In this document: piece by piece, positions 1 through 11,290 of the stretch | Position numbering within the stretch: the stretch's first letter is position 1 | Layout: the number at the start of each line of letters is the position of its first letter | Notes under the pieces: generated by a model | Told to the model about the DNA's origin: nothing | Database searches by the model: none | The model's input: the letters and a program-made list of their open reading frames with translations, nothing else | Translations under genes and position numbers: made by a program | Assembly (NCBI RefSeq): GCF_030272615.1 | Contig: NC_081405.1 | Span: 312,245,235 to 312,309,234, forward strand | From: Cryptomeria japonica | Taxonomy: Eukaryota; Streptophyta; Pinopsida; Cupressales; Cupressaceae | DNA: 64,000 nt | Direction: 5' to 3'

Positions 1-350
1 GTATCTTTGAGTTCAGTTGTTTGCCTTTGTTTGCCATCTAATTTGAGTAGTGTCATTTGAGGGCACTCATGCAGATTACAGTCTTCTCTACCTAGTCATG
101 TTATATTTTAGTGGAGGTTGTCCAGATCAGCAGTTATTTTTCGACAGAGTTTGCAAGTTCTTCATGCTTCAGTGATATTCTTTTCCATCTTTTTTTGGAG
201 TAGAGTTTTGTTCCCATGTGGTTTTCTCTATTTCTCTAGTTCATAGAGATTTCATTGTATTTGGGTACCTGATTAGGGCTTGTTGTCAGGACCCATCTTT
301 ATTGCTTTCAGTAGCTATTCTAGGTTTTAGCTTCTCCCTAAGTCCATCTT
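1..350 (+). mobile_element. 3' internal end of a Ty1/copia retrotransposon, cut by the window edge
   Basis: Position 180 onward aligns by eye with the reverse complement of 19071-19290, the 3' internal end of the copia element at 18950-24589. Shared landmarks are a 'ttttggagtagagtttt' block, an 'atttctc...atagagatt' block, 'gggtacct' and 'aagt(c/t)catcttaagg'. This is non-coding tail between the RNase H end of pol and the polypurine tract. The pol genes would lie left of the window. The element is on the plus strand, and its 3' LTR follows at 360. Confidence 0.75.
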
Positions 351-359
351 AAGGGGGGG
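351..359 (+). other. polypurine tract of the copia element
   Basis: AAGGGGGGG lies directly before the LTR start TGTTAGAG. The same arrangement occurs in reverse at 19063-19071. Polypurine tracts prime plus-strand DNA synthesis during reverse transcription. Confidence 0.8.
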
Positions 360-718
360 TGTTAGAGTAATTGGGTCTTTTCTTGATTAATTAAACAATA
401 TTTGTTTAATTCTTTAAGTTCCCAATTATCTTTTTACACTTAAGCTAACATTAGGTGCATATAATTAATTATTATGTGCAAGCCTAAGTTTTTCCCTTTT
501 TAGGGTTTCTTGACCTATTAGAGTTTATTTTTTCTTTTCATTGTATTATCTTTTTCACAATACTTTTTTGTGAATTGGAGCTCTCATCTTTTGAGAATAT
601 TTTCCTGTGTTTTGTGTGTTCTTCAGATTTTGCTTCATTGCTTCTCCTTGTAACAGGTTATTCGGCTTGCAGAAGATCTTCAGGCTACTGTGGGGTTCTA
701 TTTCTCAACTCCTATACA
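360..718 (+). repeat. 3' LTR of the copia element (about 359 bp)
   Basis: It starts TGTTAGAG immediately after the polypurine tract. It ends near TATACA, after a 'tatttctcaact' block that also ends the 24297-24589 LTR on the other strand. Both LTRs share the 'cacttaagcta' and '(c)aggt(t)att...cttgcag' landmarks, so this is a diverged member of the same family. The 5' partner LTR and the target-site duplication lie outside the window. Confidence 0.75.
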
Positions 719-2205
719 ATGAAGAGGAAATAGAATATTGGTTGGCTTTATGTGTTGAGACTAAACACAAATTAGTTAATGCTTGAGAAGGTGATGATGG
801 TTTTCATTATTTGATTGGTTTAGTGGTAGTTGTTGCAACTTGGCTAAGGAAATATTTGACAAGGTTCCTTCTTTTGAAGATTATGAAACACACAAGAAGA
901 TAATACACTACTCACATTTCATTGTTGCAACAAATATACAATTAGTGAGATATCACAGAAGACCTAGTAATAAAAAGTTTTGGATAATTTCTATGGAAAA
1001 TCATGAGACAATTATATATGCTTTGGACAAAACAAAGGATGTAGATGGTACAATGGAATAAGTATTTCAATAAAAGGGTACCACAATACATACATAAAAT
1101 ATAACTTAAAGTATAAGAAAGATTAAATGTTATATTTTATGTATATATCCTACTGAAAAACCTAATGGAATGCAAAATGAATTGCATTTAATTGATAGAC
1201 AAATGTGTACAAAGTTTAAAAACTAAAACCGTGTATGGGGTTTCTAGTTTCTAAACTGCGTACGCAGTTTTAGTTTTTAAACTACATATGGGGTTATTAG
1301 TTTCTAAACCACGTACGCAGTTTTAGTTTTTAAACCATGTACGCGATTAGTATACTTTAAACCCTGTAGGTGGTTTAGCTTTGGTTAGGCTTGGCAAAAT
1401 GAGCCTAAATGCGTATGGGGTTCTACTAAAGATACAAAACGCACCAATCTCATAAGATACAGAGAAGATTCATTTTGAAGAGTAGCCATCAAGTGATAGA
1501 AAATCTTTGATCGACCATATTTATACTCAATCTACTACCAAATTCAATCATAGAGATATGGTGATTTAATTGAAACAAAATGGCATTCTTGTATGATGGC
1601 AGACAATAATACACAGTAACATACACTTAAATCGACTCATTAGCAGTGACAAGGATTGTGAAACCATAATAAGTGGAAACTTTTAGAAATATTATCAAAA
1701 TTTGTAGGTATAGTTTCAGACACTCAGTATTTGGGCATCCATGGTGACCCAAAATAGTGAGAGATTATCCACAAAAGATAAAAACATAAAATACATCAGA
1801 AAACCCAGTCAAGGTTGCAGCTATGAATGGTCAAGTACATTAGAAAGATTAAAAAAATGATGACCAAGAATGGTGAAAAATATCTTACCCATCAATTTCG
1901 TAAAGAGCTTCGATGTCAAATGATGAATAATTGACATGAAAAATGCAGATTTGGGCCTTCGAGCCTTAACCCTCATGGTGGCAGCGTGTAGCTAAGAAGA
2001 CTATATTATGGTGGCTAGGGTTTTCCTAGTTGATGGAAGAGCTTCCTCAAGAAGCTTCATGAAGCTTAAACAAAGAGTGTTTATCTTTTGATATTTTAGG
2101 GTTTTCTCAACCCTACATCCCACTAACAAGCATTTTGATGGGATATTTTTATAATATAGTCTTCAAAATTAATGTTAGTAGAGGACTCCTCTATGCTTTT
2201 TAGGC
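719..2205. other. no supported gene; AT-rich intergenic sequence
   Basis: The longest open frame (840-1061, 73 codons) has no recognisable domain and its codon use looks random. The only structure seen is the repeat and palindrome cluster at 1214-1335. Confidence 0.6.
1214..1335. repeat. short inverted and tandem repeat cluster
   Basis: A 16-bp block at 1214-1229 is the exact reverse complement of 1267-1282. The block at 1267-1282 recurs at 1320-1335, a period of 53 bp. A perfect 12-bp palindrome, CTGCGTACGCAG, sits at 1256-1267. Variants of 'cgtacgcagttttag' and 'atggggtt' alternate through the stretch. It could be the core of a foldback element or a local tandem array. Confidence 0.6.
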
Positions 2206-2411
2206 TTTTTTTTTTTATAAAGATAAACGATTTTTACATGGACCTGAAGCCAAAAGTTTTACAACAACTGGCCATTAGCCAAACATACACTAACCAACAT
2301 CAAAACAGGGGAGAACCCCCAAACAGTCACGAAAACAAAACAGATGTAGACAAACAAGACAAAACAAAAGAAAGACTATCAATTAAGAGAAAGCACAAGA
2401 TCCTTGTACTT

Positions 2412-3900
2412 CTAGATAGAAATCTTGTTGATTTCCTCTAGCTCCTCCATAATGAATCTGAAGGTAACCTTGTTACTACTCCTGCTTTTGGTTCTGGAAC
2501 TAGGACCAGTGATTTTGATGTCTCTAGCAGCCATATCTTTCCCTCCAAGATCTTTCACCGGTTCATTGTGGTAGGATGTATAATCAGCAACCATGGCCTT
2601 GATCTTTTCAAGCCCCTCTATACTATTGTTCATGGCTTCTTTTCTTATGTCAATCAGGTTCTTGATATTTTTTTGAATCTTTGCCATAGACTGTTCCACC
2701 TTTTTAATTCTTTTTTCATGATTGTATTTCATCACCTCGACGTCCTGAGAGAGATTTTGGGTCATAATCATGAGTTTCTCAGATTTGCTGGGCTAATGGG
2801 AAGTAGTGAAGATATCAATAATCTCTTTAACCCCCACTTTGAGGGTATCAATTTCACACTCCACCTAGTTCCAACAACTCTCCTGGATTTTGGTAGCTTC
2901 CATAATCAAATTCATCAACTTATCAATCCTTTGTATCCCACCATTCTCTTCTTTGCCCATGGTCCACTGTTTTTCTTTTAGGACATTGACAGGGATGTCC
3001 AATTTAATTCCCTAATCTGAAATCTTTGGACCATGGTCCTTAGCCACCAACTTATATTTTTTAGAGAGGGGCTCGGCTTTAAAGATTAGTTTGTTGGTGG
3101 TTTTGTATTTTCTAGCCACCCATCTCAGAGGATTATTGCTGCTAAACGTCCCATAGGTAACCATCATCTCCCCTTCACCCAAAGGTTTATATTTAGGGTC
3201 ATCAAGAGGAACCCCACTTTCTTCCAAATCCATTTCTGAGTCAAAGACATCCTAGATATCAGTTTGTTGGCCAATCTCAGTTAGAGGGGACACAACTTCA
3301 AGGGATTTAGCATACTCTATGATGAGCACAATAAGTCCCTCGTGGAGAACAGGGTTGTTTGGATTCTCCAAATTTTTTTCCAAGCTATTTTCAAGAGAGG
3401 ATGTGTGATAGAAAGGAACATAAATGATTTTACCATGCCTAAAGTGATTTAAAATGGTAAAATGATCAAAAAATATGTTGGCATATTTTCCATCAAATGT
3501 AATATACCTCATGATGAACTCGACCATGTCAGCCTAGGGAGCCATAAGATCTTTCCTGTTGTAGCCACCATCATCCATCTTGGTAACTCTAGAGTGCTCC
3601 TTGTCTTTGTCAAAGAAACTCATCAAGTCCTCCTCCCCAGTTTTCCTATCCCTATAAAATCTTCTGCCAGTCGTCGCTAGACCACTGACCGTCGCCTCCA
3701 AGGTTTCATCAATCTGATACTCGATGCCATAATCCCCAAGGCTCCCTTTTTTCCACCCATTGACAAAGGCCTCTGTGAGCAAAGGAGAAGGGCCATAAAG
3801 TTGATCCAAGAAGGGGACAATTCCTCCATCAACGACTTCCTATCACACATGTTTGATTTTCTTCCATTTCTTGCAAGTAGAAGGCTCTTGCCTGTTCTTG
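2412..3900 (-). pseudogene. 3' ORF of the LINE family, L1a copy (uncharacterised protein)
   Basis: Fragments at 3534-3809, 3252-3527, 3012-3233 and 2412-2771 line up as one former protein of about 480 residues. First comes a globular part with FVNGWKKG, a YG-E/Y-IDE stretch, GRRFYRDRK, DGGYNRKDL, YITFDGKY, ILNHFR and VLHEGLI. A polar linker with a WVARKYK stretch follows, then a lysine/glutamate coiled coil ending RFIMEELEEIN. A UAG at about 3531 sits where L1c has a Trp codon, which suggests inactivation by TGG to TAG. Its place is directly downstream of RNase H. I do not recognise the fold or function. The homologous stretches in L1b, L1c and L1e show that it was once a real protein-coding region. 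Confidence 0.75.
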
Positions 3901-4146
3901 GCCCCAACCACTATGCTCCCTATCCTTGAATAGAAAAAAATGGGCCACACCAGAGAAGGCATCGACCAGTCGCAGGAAATGGGTCACACTAGAAAAGTCT
4001 CCAAACACTAGCAAAAAATGGGTCACACAATAAGATAGAAAATCTAGTCACTAGGGAAGTTTCTAGATTTCAGTTAGGGAAAACCAAAAAGAGTCTTTTC
4101 CCCATCAACTCAATCAAATCATGATGAAAGATCATTGATTAATGCA

Positions 4147-4624
4147 TTAATCATCATGGGCTAGCTGGCATAGAATTTTGGGAAATGCATCCCTCCTACT
4201 CCACCATTTATTCACCATATATCCCTCTTCCAGATTGGCCAGTAGATCCATCGCCATGTTTCGTTCTTGGTATATGTGCGAGATTTTGAAATCTTCCAAC
4301 TCCTTTATTATATCTTGGAAATCCTTGATCAGGTTAGCTATCATCTAGCTAGGATCTGTGCGTCCACTGAGACAATTGACAGTGTTTAGCGAGTTAGACT
4401 CCAACTAGACTTTAGTAAAGCCTTCTCTTTTAGCCATGTATAACCCAATGTGGGCAGTGCTGGCTTTCACATAGTGGTTAGACTAGGTGCCTAAAGGGAG
4501 AGCCCCTACAGAAATAAGTAGACCAGAATGATTCCTAGCCACTGCCCCACACTAGGCCAGCCCAGGATTCCCTTTTGCCACCCCATCCGCATTAATTTTG
4601 ATCCAGCCTATAGGGGGAGGATGG
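4147..4624 (-). pseudogene. RNase H domain of LINE L1a
   Basis: The minus-strand translation contains INADGVAKGNPGLA (the first catalytic Asp), a LESNS motif in the third active-site position where Asp is usual, and HIYQERNMAMDLLAN at the end. This is the pattern of the RVT_3 plant LINE RNase H, which removes RNA from RNA:DNA hybrids during retrotransposition. Internal stops and the changed acidic position make it non-functional. It follows zf-RVT and precedes the 3' ORF. Confidence 0.8.
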
Positions 4625-4689
4625 CAAAGAACATTTTGTCTACACTGCTTGGTTTTGTGCACTAGATTGGCAATATTCCAATCAATTTG

Positions 4690-5330
4690 TCACCGATTGA
4701 TAGTATCCCGATCCTCTTGGAGAGTAGGGATGGGATGGTCATTCTTTCTGCTGGGGCAGGAGTGGAGAAAATTCTCCTTGGTAGCAATGCGAATTTTAGT
4801 AGCCACAACAAAAGTAGGAGTTTCCAAATCCCTAAAGACTCTATTGTTTCTTTCTTTCCAGATGCCCCACGCAATATGCAGAAGAGATAAGTTCCAGAGA
4901 ACTCCTAAAGCCTAATCATCAGAGGGGCATTTCCATTCAAACCACATTCACTAGATAGTATCAAGGAAGACCTAATCAATGTTCCATATGTTAAGGAACT
5001 GATTCCAGATATCTTTGGAAAAGGCACAATGAAGCAGTAGATGGCCTGCATTTTCCTCTGCCCCTTTACAAAGAAAGTATCTATTGGTAAGAGGAATACC
5101 TCTTCTACAAACATTGTCAATGGTAGAGATTCTATCTTGCATAAATAGCCAGAAAAATATGTTAATTTAAGGAATTAAGCGCTTGTTCCAGATACCAACC
5201 CAAAAGGGGGGGGATAAGCTTCTAGAGATGAACTTGTAAGCATCAACAACCGTGAACTTTCCAAAAGAGGAGAATTTCCTAAACACTTCATCCTCCCCTT
5301 GAGAGCAGGGGATGTGAATGCAATTCAACT
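4690..5330 (-). pseudogene. zf-RVT (reverse transcriptase zinc-binding) region of LINE L1a
   Basis: On the minus strand 'YFLCKGAEENAGHLLLHC' keeps the C-x(8,9)-H-x3-H-x-C spacing of the zf-RVT domain. 'WGIWKERNNRVF' then links to RNase H. Frames shift between pieces and several stops are present. The same block occurs in L1c (36040-36440) and L1e (split between the flanks of 51795-58524). Confidence 0.75.
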
Positions 5331-5940
5331 AGGGTTGCATATGTAACAGAGCATTATCAATAGAATTAAGGTCCAACCAGACTCCATTTCTAATATAATC
5401 AACCACCCAGACACCAATTTTTTTGAGACATAATTGTTTGAAGGGACGAGCCCAAATAGAGTTCAATAGGGGCCCATCACCAGTCCACCAGTCATCCCAA
5501 AATCTGATTTTGGTAACATTCCCCAACATCCATCTGCAACCATGCAAGACAAATTTGGAGGAACCAACGAAATTGCTCCATAAATTAGAAACCGCATTGC
5601 GAAGACCATAAGTTTCTAGAGTGCTTTGGATATCCATAATGTGGTATTTATGTTTGAATATGTCAATCCATTCATTATTCTCTTTAAGACATCTCCATAG
5701 TTGCTTCGCCATCAGGGCTTTCTTGAAATCTCTCAAATTTTGCATATCCAGACCTGCCATGGATTTGGGAAGGAAAAATTGATTCCAAGCCACAAGATGT
5801 AATCTATTCTTAGATTCAGTTCCAGTCCACAAAATATTTTCTTTGAATTCTTTCCAATTTATTAGAAATTTTGGGTGGGATTTTGAATAGACTCATGGCA
5901 TAAACTGGGATTTTGTTAAGTGCTAGTAGAGTCAACATTC
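5329..5940 (-). pseudogene. C-terminal reverse transcriptase region of LINE L1a
   Basis: A 167-codon open stretch (5329-5832) reads WTGTESKNRLHLVAWNQ, then PKSMAGLDMQNLRDFKKAL and WRCLKENNEW. It matches L1c at 35322-35636 (WTGFETKNKLHL, KKLGGLALRHFQDF, LRCFKENNEW). This is the region after the catalytic palm in plant L1 reverse transcriptases. Homology ends near 5937, the 5' truncation point. Confidence 0.8.
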
Positions 5941-7809
5941 ATATGTTCATTCAAAAGATTACTTTTAGTGTTGCTATCACATGTGTACCATCTCACCTTG
6001 AAGATGAGATCCTTTAGGCTTGGTATGTACTATTGAGGTTGTGGGCCAAGTGTTATTTGCGTATTTATATATTGTAAAGTAAATGATTTAAGGTGAAATT
6101 TAAGCCTTAATTGTCATATTGTTATTATTAAATTCAAATAGGAGCGTAGTTGTGAGTGTGTTTATTATTTTTGAGAGCATTTATGATTCTTGATGAGGTG
6201 GTTTCATTCATGGAGAGAATATAGGCAATGCCTTGACTTCGTTTATGGCATGTGTTCAAGGATTTGGGGATGAATCATTTTAGTTAGAGAGAGTTTAGTG
6301 ATCAGTTTTTGACCAAGTTTGTACCTTTTAAGGTGAAAATGGTGACTCTTTAAGTTGGACTTCATTCATTTAGTGCTCTTTTGGATGAGATATAAGGGCT
6401 AGATTTTGGGGATTATTGTTGCATCTGACCCAAGATGCTTTTGGGTCATATTTTGGTGGAGTTTTGGGGAGAGAGTGTGATATATTCACTTTGCAACTCA
6501 TTTGAGAATGAGTTCTAATTATGCAATTCATTCTTAGTGACTCTTGAAGTCCTTCTGTAGTATTTTGACATTTTTATATAGCTCTTTTGGTCATATATTA
6601 CTGTGGGAACCTTGGAAATCAATAAGATAAGCTATTTTACCTTGTCAATTTTTTGTGTTATTTTATGTGTTTTTTGAGTGACTGATCCTTTAAATTGTGA
6701 GTTTCTTCATTTCGAGTTATTGTATCTCCTTTTTTTACATCTTTAGATAGGAAAGTATATTCAATTGCAGGTTGTAAGTTGAGTTAAGTTGTAGGTGTTT
6801 TGAGTTGTGAAAGTTTCTTTCCTTCAAAATCCACATGCATAGTAACCTTCTTGCAAAACATTGATGCAACTACATATCTTTATTGAGTTGTGTTTATCGA
6901 GTTGTTGTTAATTGATTTGTGTTTACCAGTTGTTCTGCACATTTCACTTGCTATTTAGGTGCATCACCCTTTTATTTCATAAGTTTTAAGCTTTTAAATT
7001 CACGTTCTTCCTCACCCTTTACCTTTGCAAGTTATTAGTATAAGTGATAACCAAATAGGACTAGCTAGGAGCCAGCTTTATCCGGAGGTTTAGTCCTATT
7101 TTAGGTGACCCACGGCCTTGGATTGATCCCATGTTTCTACAGAAAGTGTAGTTTTCAACTTTGTATAGGGTGCATTTCTAAGAGATAACAATTATTTAAT
7201 ACATTATGCTCCTAAAGTGGATGGTGATGTATTTAGGAATTGATAATGATGTTATGATTTTATGTTGTTTCATTCATGATTATATACTATTTAGTAGGTA
7301 TGATTTACTATCTTGGAATATGATTATGTGTGTTGTGCTAACCTTTACTTCATGATTGTGATTAAATGGATATGATGTTCGATAATATCTATATGTTATA
7401 TCTCTTCTATGACTGCATGAGGGTGAATGGGATGATGTCACATCACTCACTTGTGAGCCAGATGTGATGTTACGATTCTCTTTCACCTATTTTAGTGTTT
7501 TTATATGTATGTGTATTTGTAAACATTTGGTGTTATGTAAGGTTGTAGGTACAAGGCATTGACTCCACTTGGTTTCATAGTTTTGAGTGTGCCTACATAA
7601 TCTTGATGGAAGTTGTGGGAGATAGCATAAAGCCCATTTTTCAAAACCTTGGCCCCTTGCTCAATGTTAGAGAAATGTATCATGTCTTGTACGTACCTGA
7701 TCAGGATGCCACATAGGCAATTGACCTTCATATGTTGTGTATGTGTCTACGTTTGTGTTGGTAGATTTCAATTAAAATCTAATTATAAGGTTTTATTTAT
7801 ATTTTATAT
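5941..7809. other. no supported gene; unclassified intergenic sequence
   Basis: Only short frames (7280-7486 and 7501-7731 on minus) without recognisable domains were seen. A slightly less AT-rich patch at 7060-7150 may be old repeat debris. I could not assign it. Confidence 0.5.
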
Positions 7810-7823
7810 GAGTTTATTTAGTT
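7810..7823. repeat. target-site duplication of LINE L1b, left copy
   Basis: The 14-bp GAGTTTATTTAGTT is identical to 15707-15720. It abuts the A-rich 3' end of the minus-strand LINE, as expected for target-primed reverse transcription. Confidence 0.85.
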
Positions 7824-8035
7824 TTTATTATAGTGGGGAAATGGTTTGATAGGGACAAGAAACCCAAAATAACAAAAAATACTCTTAAACATAAACCAAC
7901 CGGGACCCAACAAAAAACTAGACATGAACCAACCCACAAAAAATCTAGGGCCAAACAACCCCACAAAACAAAAGCCAAGAACAAAACAGGAAAAATTAAA
8001 CAAAACAGTAATATTTTAACCAATTTATCATTCAT

Positions 8036-9620
8036 CTAAATAATTCCCTCATTGATATTTTTAAATTTCTTAATGATGTTGTCAACAGGGGTCATACCCT
8101 TATCCTTGCTACGCAGCCTCGTTGCTTGACTAGGTAGGGAATTATCGTTCACATCCGTATCCATATTCACATCCTCTGTGGGAGTCCTCTACTTCTTACT
8201 GGTACCAACAACCACAACCTTAGCTTTCTTGACCATCTTGTTGCTACCAGTGAGGAGCTTTCTTTAAAACCTAACATGAAGAATTTTTCCTTGCTCATTG
8301 TGTCTATGGAGACCATCACTTATATTATCCATTGCAGACATACTCACCTCAACCATCGCACTCAATCTCTGCTGAAGTTTATAAAATTCATTTTCCAGAG
8401 CCTTAATGCACACTTTGTGGTCCTCCTTCAGGTATTTAATCCCATTAGCCAGGGTATGTGTATTCGCAAGAATATTGTCTAAGTCCCCATGGGGTAAATT
8501 GGCCTTCTTCTTGAGATTATCAATCTCTTAAAAAATATAGGTGAACATGAAATTTTGGTTATCATGTAAATTCCTCAAGTTAGTATTCATAATCATATTC
8601 TCAAGGACCGATGAACCCATCTCCTCAAGGGTAAACCTGCCACCATCAGTAGGCATAAAAAAATTGATGCCTTGATCCTCCATAGGCTCTTCCAAATCAA
8701 TTTGAGAAACATTCGTCCTTTTTGAAGAATTCTTTTTCATATTAATAGATGGAGGACTAGAGACTTTGGTTTTTCCCTTAGCACTTGACATAGAAACCCT
8801 AGCCACCATTTTAACCTTCACCTCAAAACTAGGGTCCACTGAATTAGGGACATATTTAGGGTCATCCTCCTCATCAAATAAAAAAATTCTTTTTCTACTA
8901 GTAGAGTTAGAGAAATTGGATGGTGGAAAACCCTGTTTATTAAAAATATGAAAGACCTCTTCCCCATCGAAGTCCACCTCTTCATCAGACAAAGTGTCCC
9001 CATAATGAACACTACATTCTTCATGAACTTAGTACCTATTTTAGTCGTTGAATTCTTCTCAACATATAGGGCCTTGATATTCTCCCAATAGGATTAAGAC
9101 ATCATGGAGAACAAGGGAGGACACATTTCTCCTGTGAGCCCTAATGTTATTATGAAATGATAAAACCAAATAAAAGGGCAACAAAATGCACTTGTTATAT
9201 CGAAAATGATTCACAATGACGAAGTAATAGCTAAATAAACTGTAGAATTTATTGGTAAGGGTGAGATAGCCCCTGGCAACATCCACAATATCCCACCATG
9301 GCTTTCAAAGAGAGGATCTCTCCCACCCACCATCATATTTCTTCATCATCTTCTCCCTTTCTTTTGGCAGGAAAAATATTTCCGTCGCCATTGTTGCACA
9401 GTTCTTATCTCTGTAGAATTTGATACCCTCAATCAGTGTGTTGGACACCTTAGCTACTAGCTCCTCATTAACCTCAAGCTCCATACCATAGGAACAGAGA
9501 ACACCATCCTTCCACCCATGAACAAAGGTCTCAATATCAAGGGCATTTGCACCATGAATCATCTCCATATAAACAGTTAAACCTCCCACCGAAAGTTCTT
9601 TCTAGACTACTTCTTTATTT
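8036..9620 (-). pseudogene. 3' ORF of the LINE family, L1b copy (uncharacterised protein)
   Basis: Pieces at 9305-9589, 9059-9286 and 8528-8992, then a frame ending at a UAG at 8036-8038, form the counterpart of the L1a and L1c 3' ORFs. Conserved landmarks are VGGLTVYMEM, ETFVHGWKDG, IKFYRDK, YFVIVNHFRY, PFYLVLSF and LVLHDVLILL. An acidic and then basic linker with DEEDDPKYVPN follows, then a coiled-coil-like helix (8300-8500) and a basic tail. It is the most divergent copy in the window, yet it keeps the same order of blocks. That argues for a once-constrained protein. The function is unknown; the coiled coil could suggest self-association. Confidence 0.72.
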
Positions 9621-9786
9621 TGTCATTTTTTCCTAGACTATGGGTTCGAAATGATTTTTGTCTTCCCCCATCTTCCAGAAATGTCAAATCTCAAAATATT
9701 GCAAAACGAATAGAGCCAAGTCAATCCAGACAGAAACAATTAAAAAAGCCACTAGAAAGTTTGACTCTTCCCACATCATAAATGTC

Positions 9787-10400
9787 CTACCCTAGACACC
9801 TTGGAATACTTGATTCTCCATAATTTCCAAAAAATCTTGAAGCTTCGCATGCATCATAATCATTGTAGATTAAGGAAAGAATATCCACATGGATCCGATC
9901 ATTATTGGTCCAAACTTTCCTACATGGCAAGATGACCCCAATGTGGGTCAAATTATCCACCACCTTATTACCTTCAAGGTAAACATGTGGTATTTTAAAT
10001 TCATCAAAGTCCCTAAGAAGAATTAGGCTATCTTTAATAACATGTTTAATCAACTAGCTAAGGGAGCAAGAACCCAATAAACCCTTCATAAAGTTTAGGG
10101 AGTCACACTCCATTCAGACTCTTCTCAAACCTTTCTCTTTAGCCAATTTGATCTTGACATAGGCTATTAAGGCCTTGGGAAAATGGTTTGTTTGGGTTTC
10201 TAGAGGGAGGGCCACGGTCGATACCAACCTGCCATTAAAATCATGCACCATTCTCCCACAACCAATAGGTCTAGGATTCCTCTTTGTTGCCCTATCCATG
10301 TTGATTTTAACCCATTCGAAGGGAGGGGGACACCACTTGATCCCATTTCTAGGACATTTCAACTTAAACAATGGTCTGGACATATCTCAATTAAGCTTCC
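9787..10400 (-). pseudogene. RNase H domain of LINE L1b
   Basis: The minus translation includes INMDRATKRNPRPIGCGRMV (first catalytic Asp kept), ALPLETQTNHFPKALIAYVK (the usual Glu of the second helix appears as Lys), MECDS (third Asp) and EGNKVVDNLTH (last Asp). This is an RVT_3-type LINE RNase H. A stop lies between the two halves (10054-10113). It is followed on the same strand by the 3' ORF. Confidence 0.8.
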
Positions 10401-10462
10401 ATCTATCAGTAATGTCTAGATCAACCATCGAAGGATTGAGGGAACCATCAACTTTAACAACA

Positions 10463-11290
10463 TTATAGATAACTAGAAAATTTCTTTGATAGCCAGGTGA
10501 ATTTTATTAGCAACAACATTAGCACAACAAACTTTATCTCGAAAAATCTGATTATTTTGTTCTTTCCAAAGGCCCCATGCAATGTGAGGCTACGGGGAAA
10601 GAGAATGATTAGCAGAGGAAGAAGTCCATTAAGTAGAGGAAGAAGTCCATTGAGTTGAACATTCCAAAAAGGAATTGGGGAAAACCCGATCCTGATTCCA
10701 TAACATCCAAAAGTAAGCCCAAACCTCCCATGAAAAGGCACAACTAAACAAGATGTGGAAAGCAGTTTCAACATTATTCAATCATAGAAAATATTTGTTG
10801 GGAATGGCCATGTCTCTTTTATTTAGATTGTCAATACTTAGAATTTTGTTCTAAATCTATGGCCAAAAGAAAATGTTGATCTTTAAAATGATCTTGAGGT
10901 ACCAAACCGTCCGTCAAAAAGGCTTGGGAAAACTAACTCTAGTATACAACCTGAAATCAGAAGAGACAGCAAAGTTGCCATATAAGGATTGAGACTAGGT
11001 TAAGATATCCTCCAGCTTAGAAAGAGGATATGCACAAATTTCACCCAGTCTTGAAGAATTTAAAGAGAGTGATCCACCATAGTCCTGTCTACCAAATTGT
11101 TGTTGCAAATATAACCTACCACCCATCTACAAAACTACCTAGTACAAGCCTTCCAAAAATGACCAATCAGAGGATCGTCCATCAAAGGACCATGTCCATA
11201 CTAGCAATCATCCCAAAAAATGATTTTTCTTCCATTTCCCAAAGACCAATGAAGACCTTGAGAAAGGAAGGACTTGGTATCTAAAATTCA
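10463..11290 (-). pseudogene. zf-RVT and linker of LINE L1b
   Basis: This part is badly decayed, with short shifted frames such as 10463-10774 (PFHGRFGLTFGC and a W-rich run). By position and weak similarity it corresponds to zf-RVT in L1c and L1e. A 17-bp block ('attaagtagaggaagaa' and its partner) is duplicated near 10610-10650. Confidence 0.55.

Larger units (their letters stand above)
2206..5940 (-). mobile_element. LINE copy L1a, 5'-truncated, minus strand
   Basis: Read on the minus strand, the order is the end of the reverse transcriptase region, zf-RVT, RNase H, the family's 3' ORF, and a poly(A) tail (poly-T on plus at 2206-2216). Homology to L1b (for example 11590-11650) stops near 5937, so the ORF1, endonuclease and main RT parts are missing through 5' truncation, the usual result of incomplete target-primed reverse transcription. 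The 3' end, 'ggtccatgtaaaa...tttatctttat' plus poly(A), resembles the end of L1c. I could not define a convincing target-site duplication. Confidence 0.85.

Noticed and set aside
2176-2183. TAGTAGAG repeated near 5930 as a target-site duplication of L1a
   Set aside because: Only 8 bp, and the left copy is separated from the poly(A) end by more than 20 bp of unexplained sequence.
5423-5611. Plus-strand frame inside L1a
   Set aside because: It is the shadow of the longer LINE RT frame on the minus strand.
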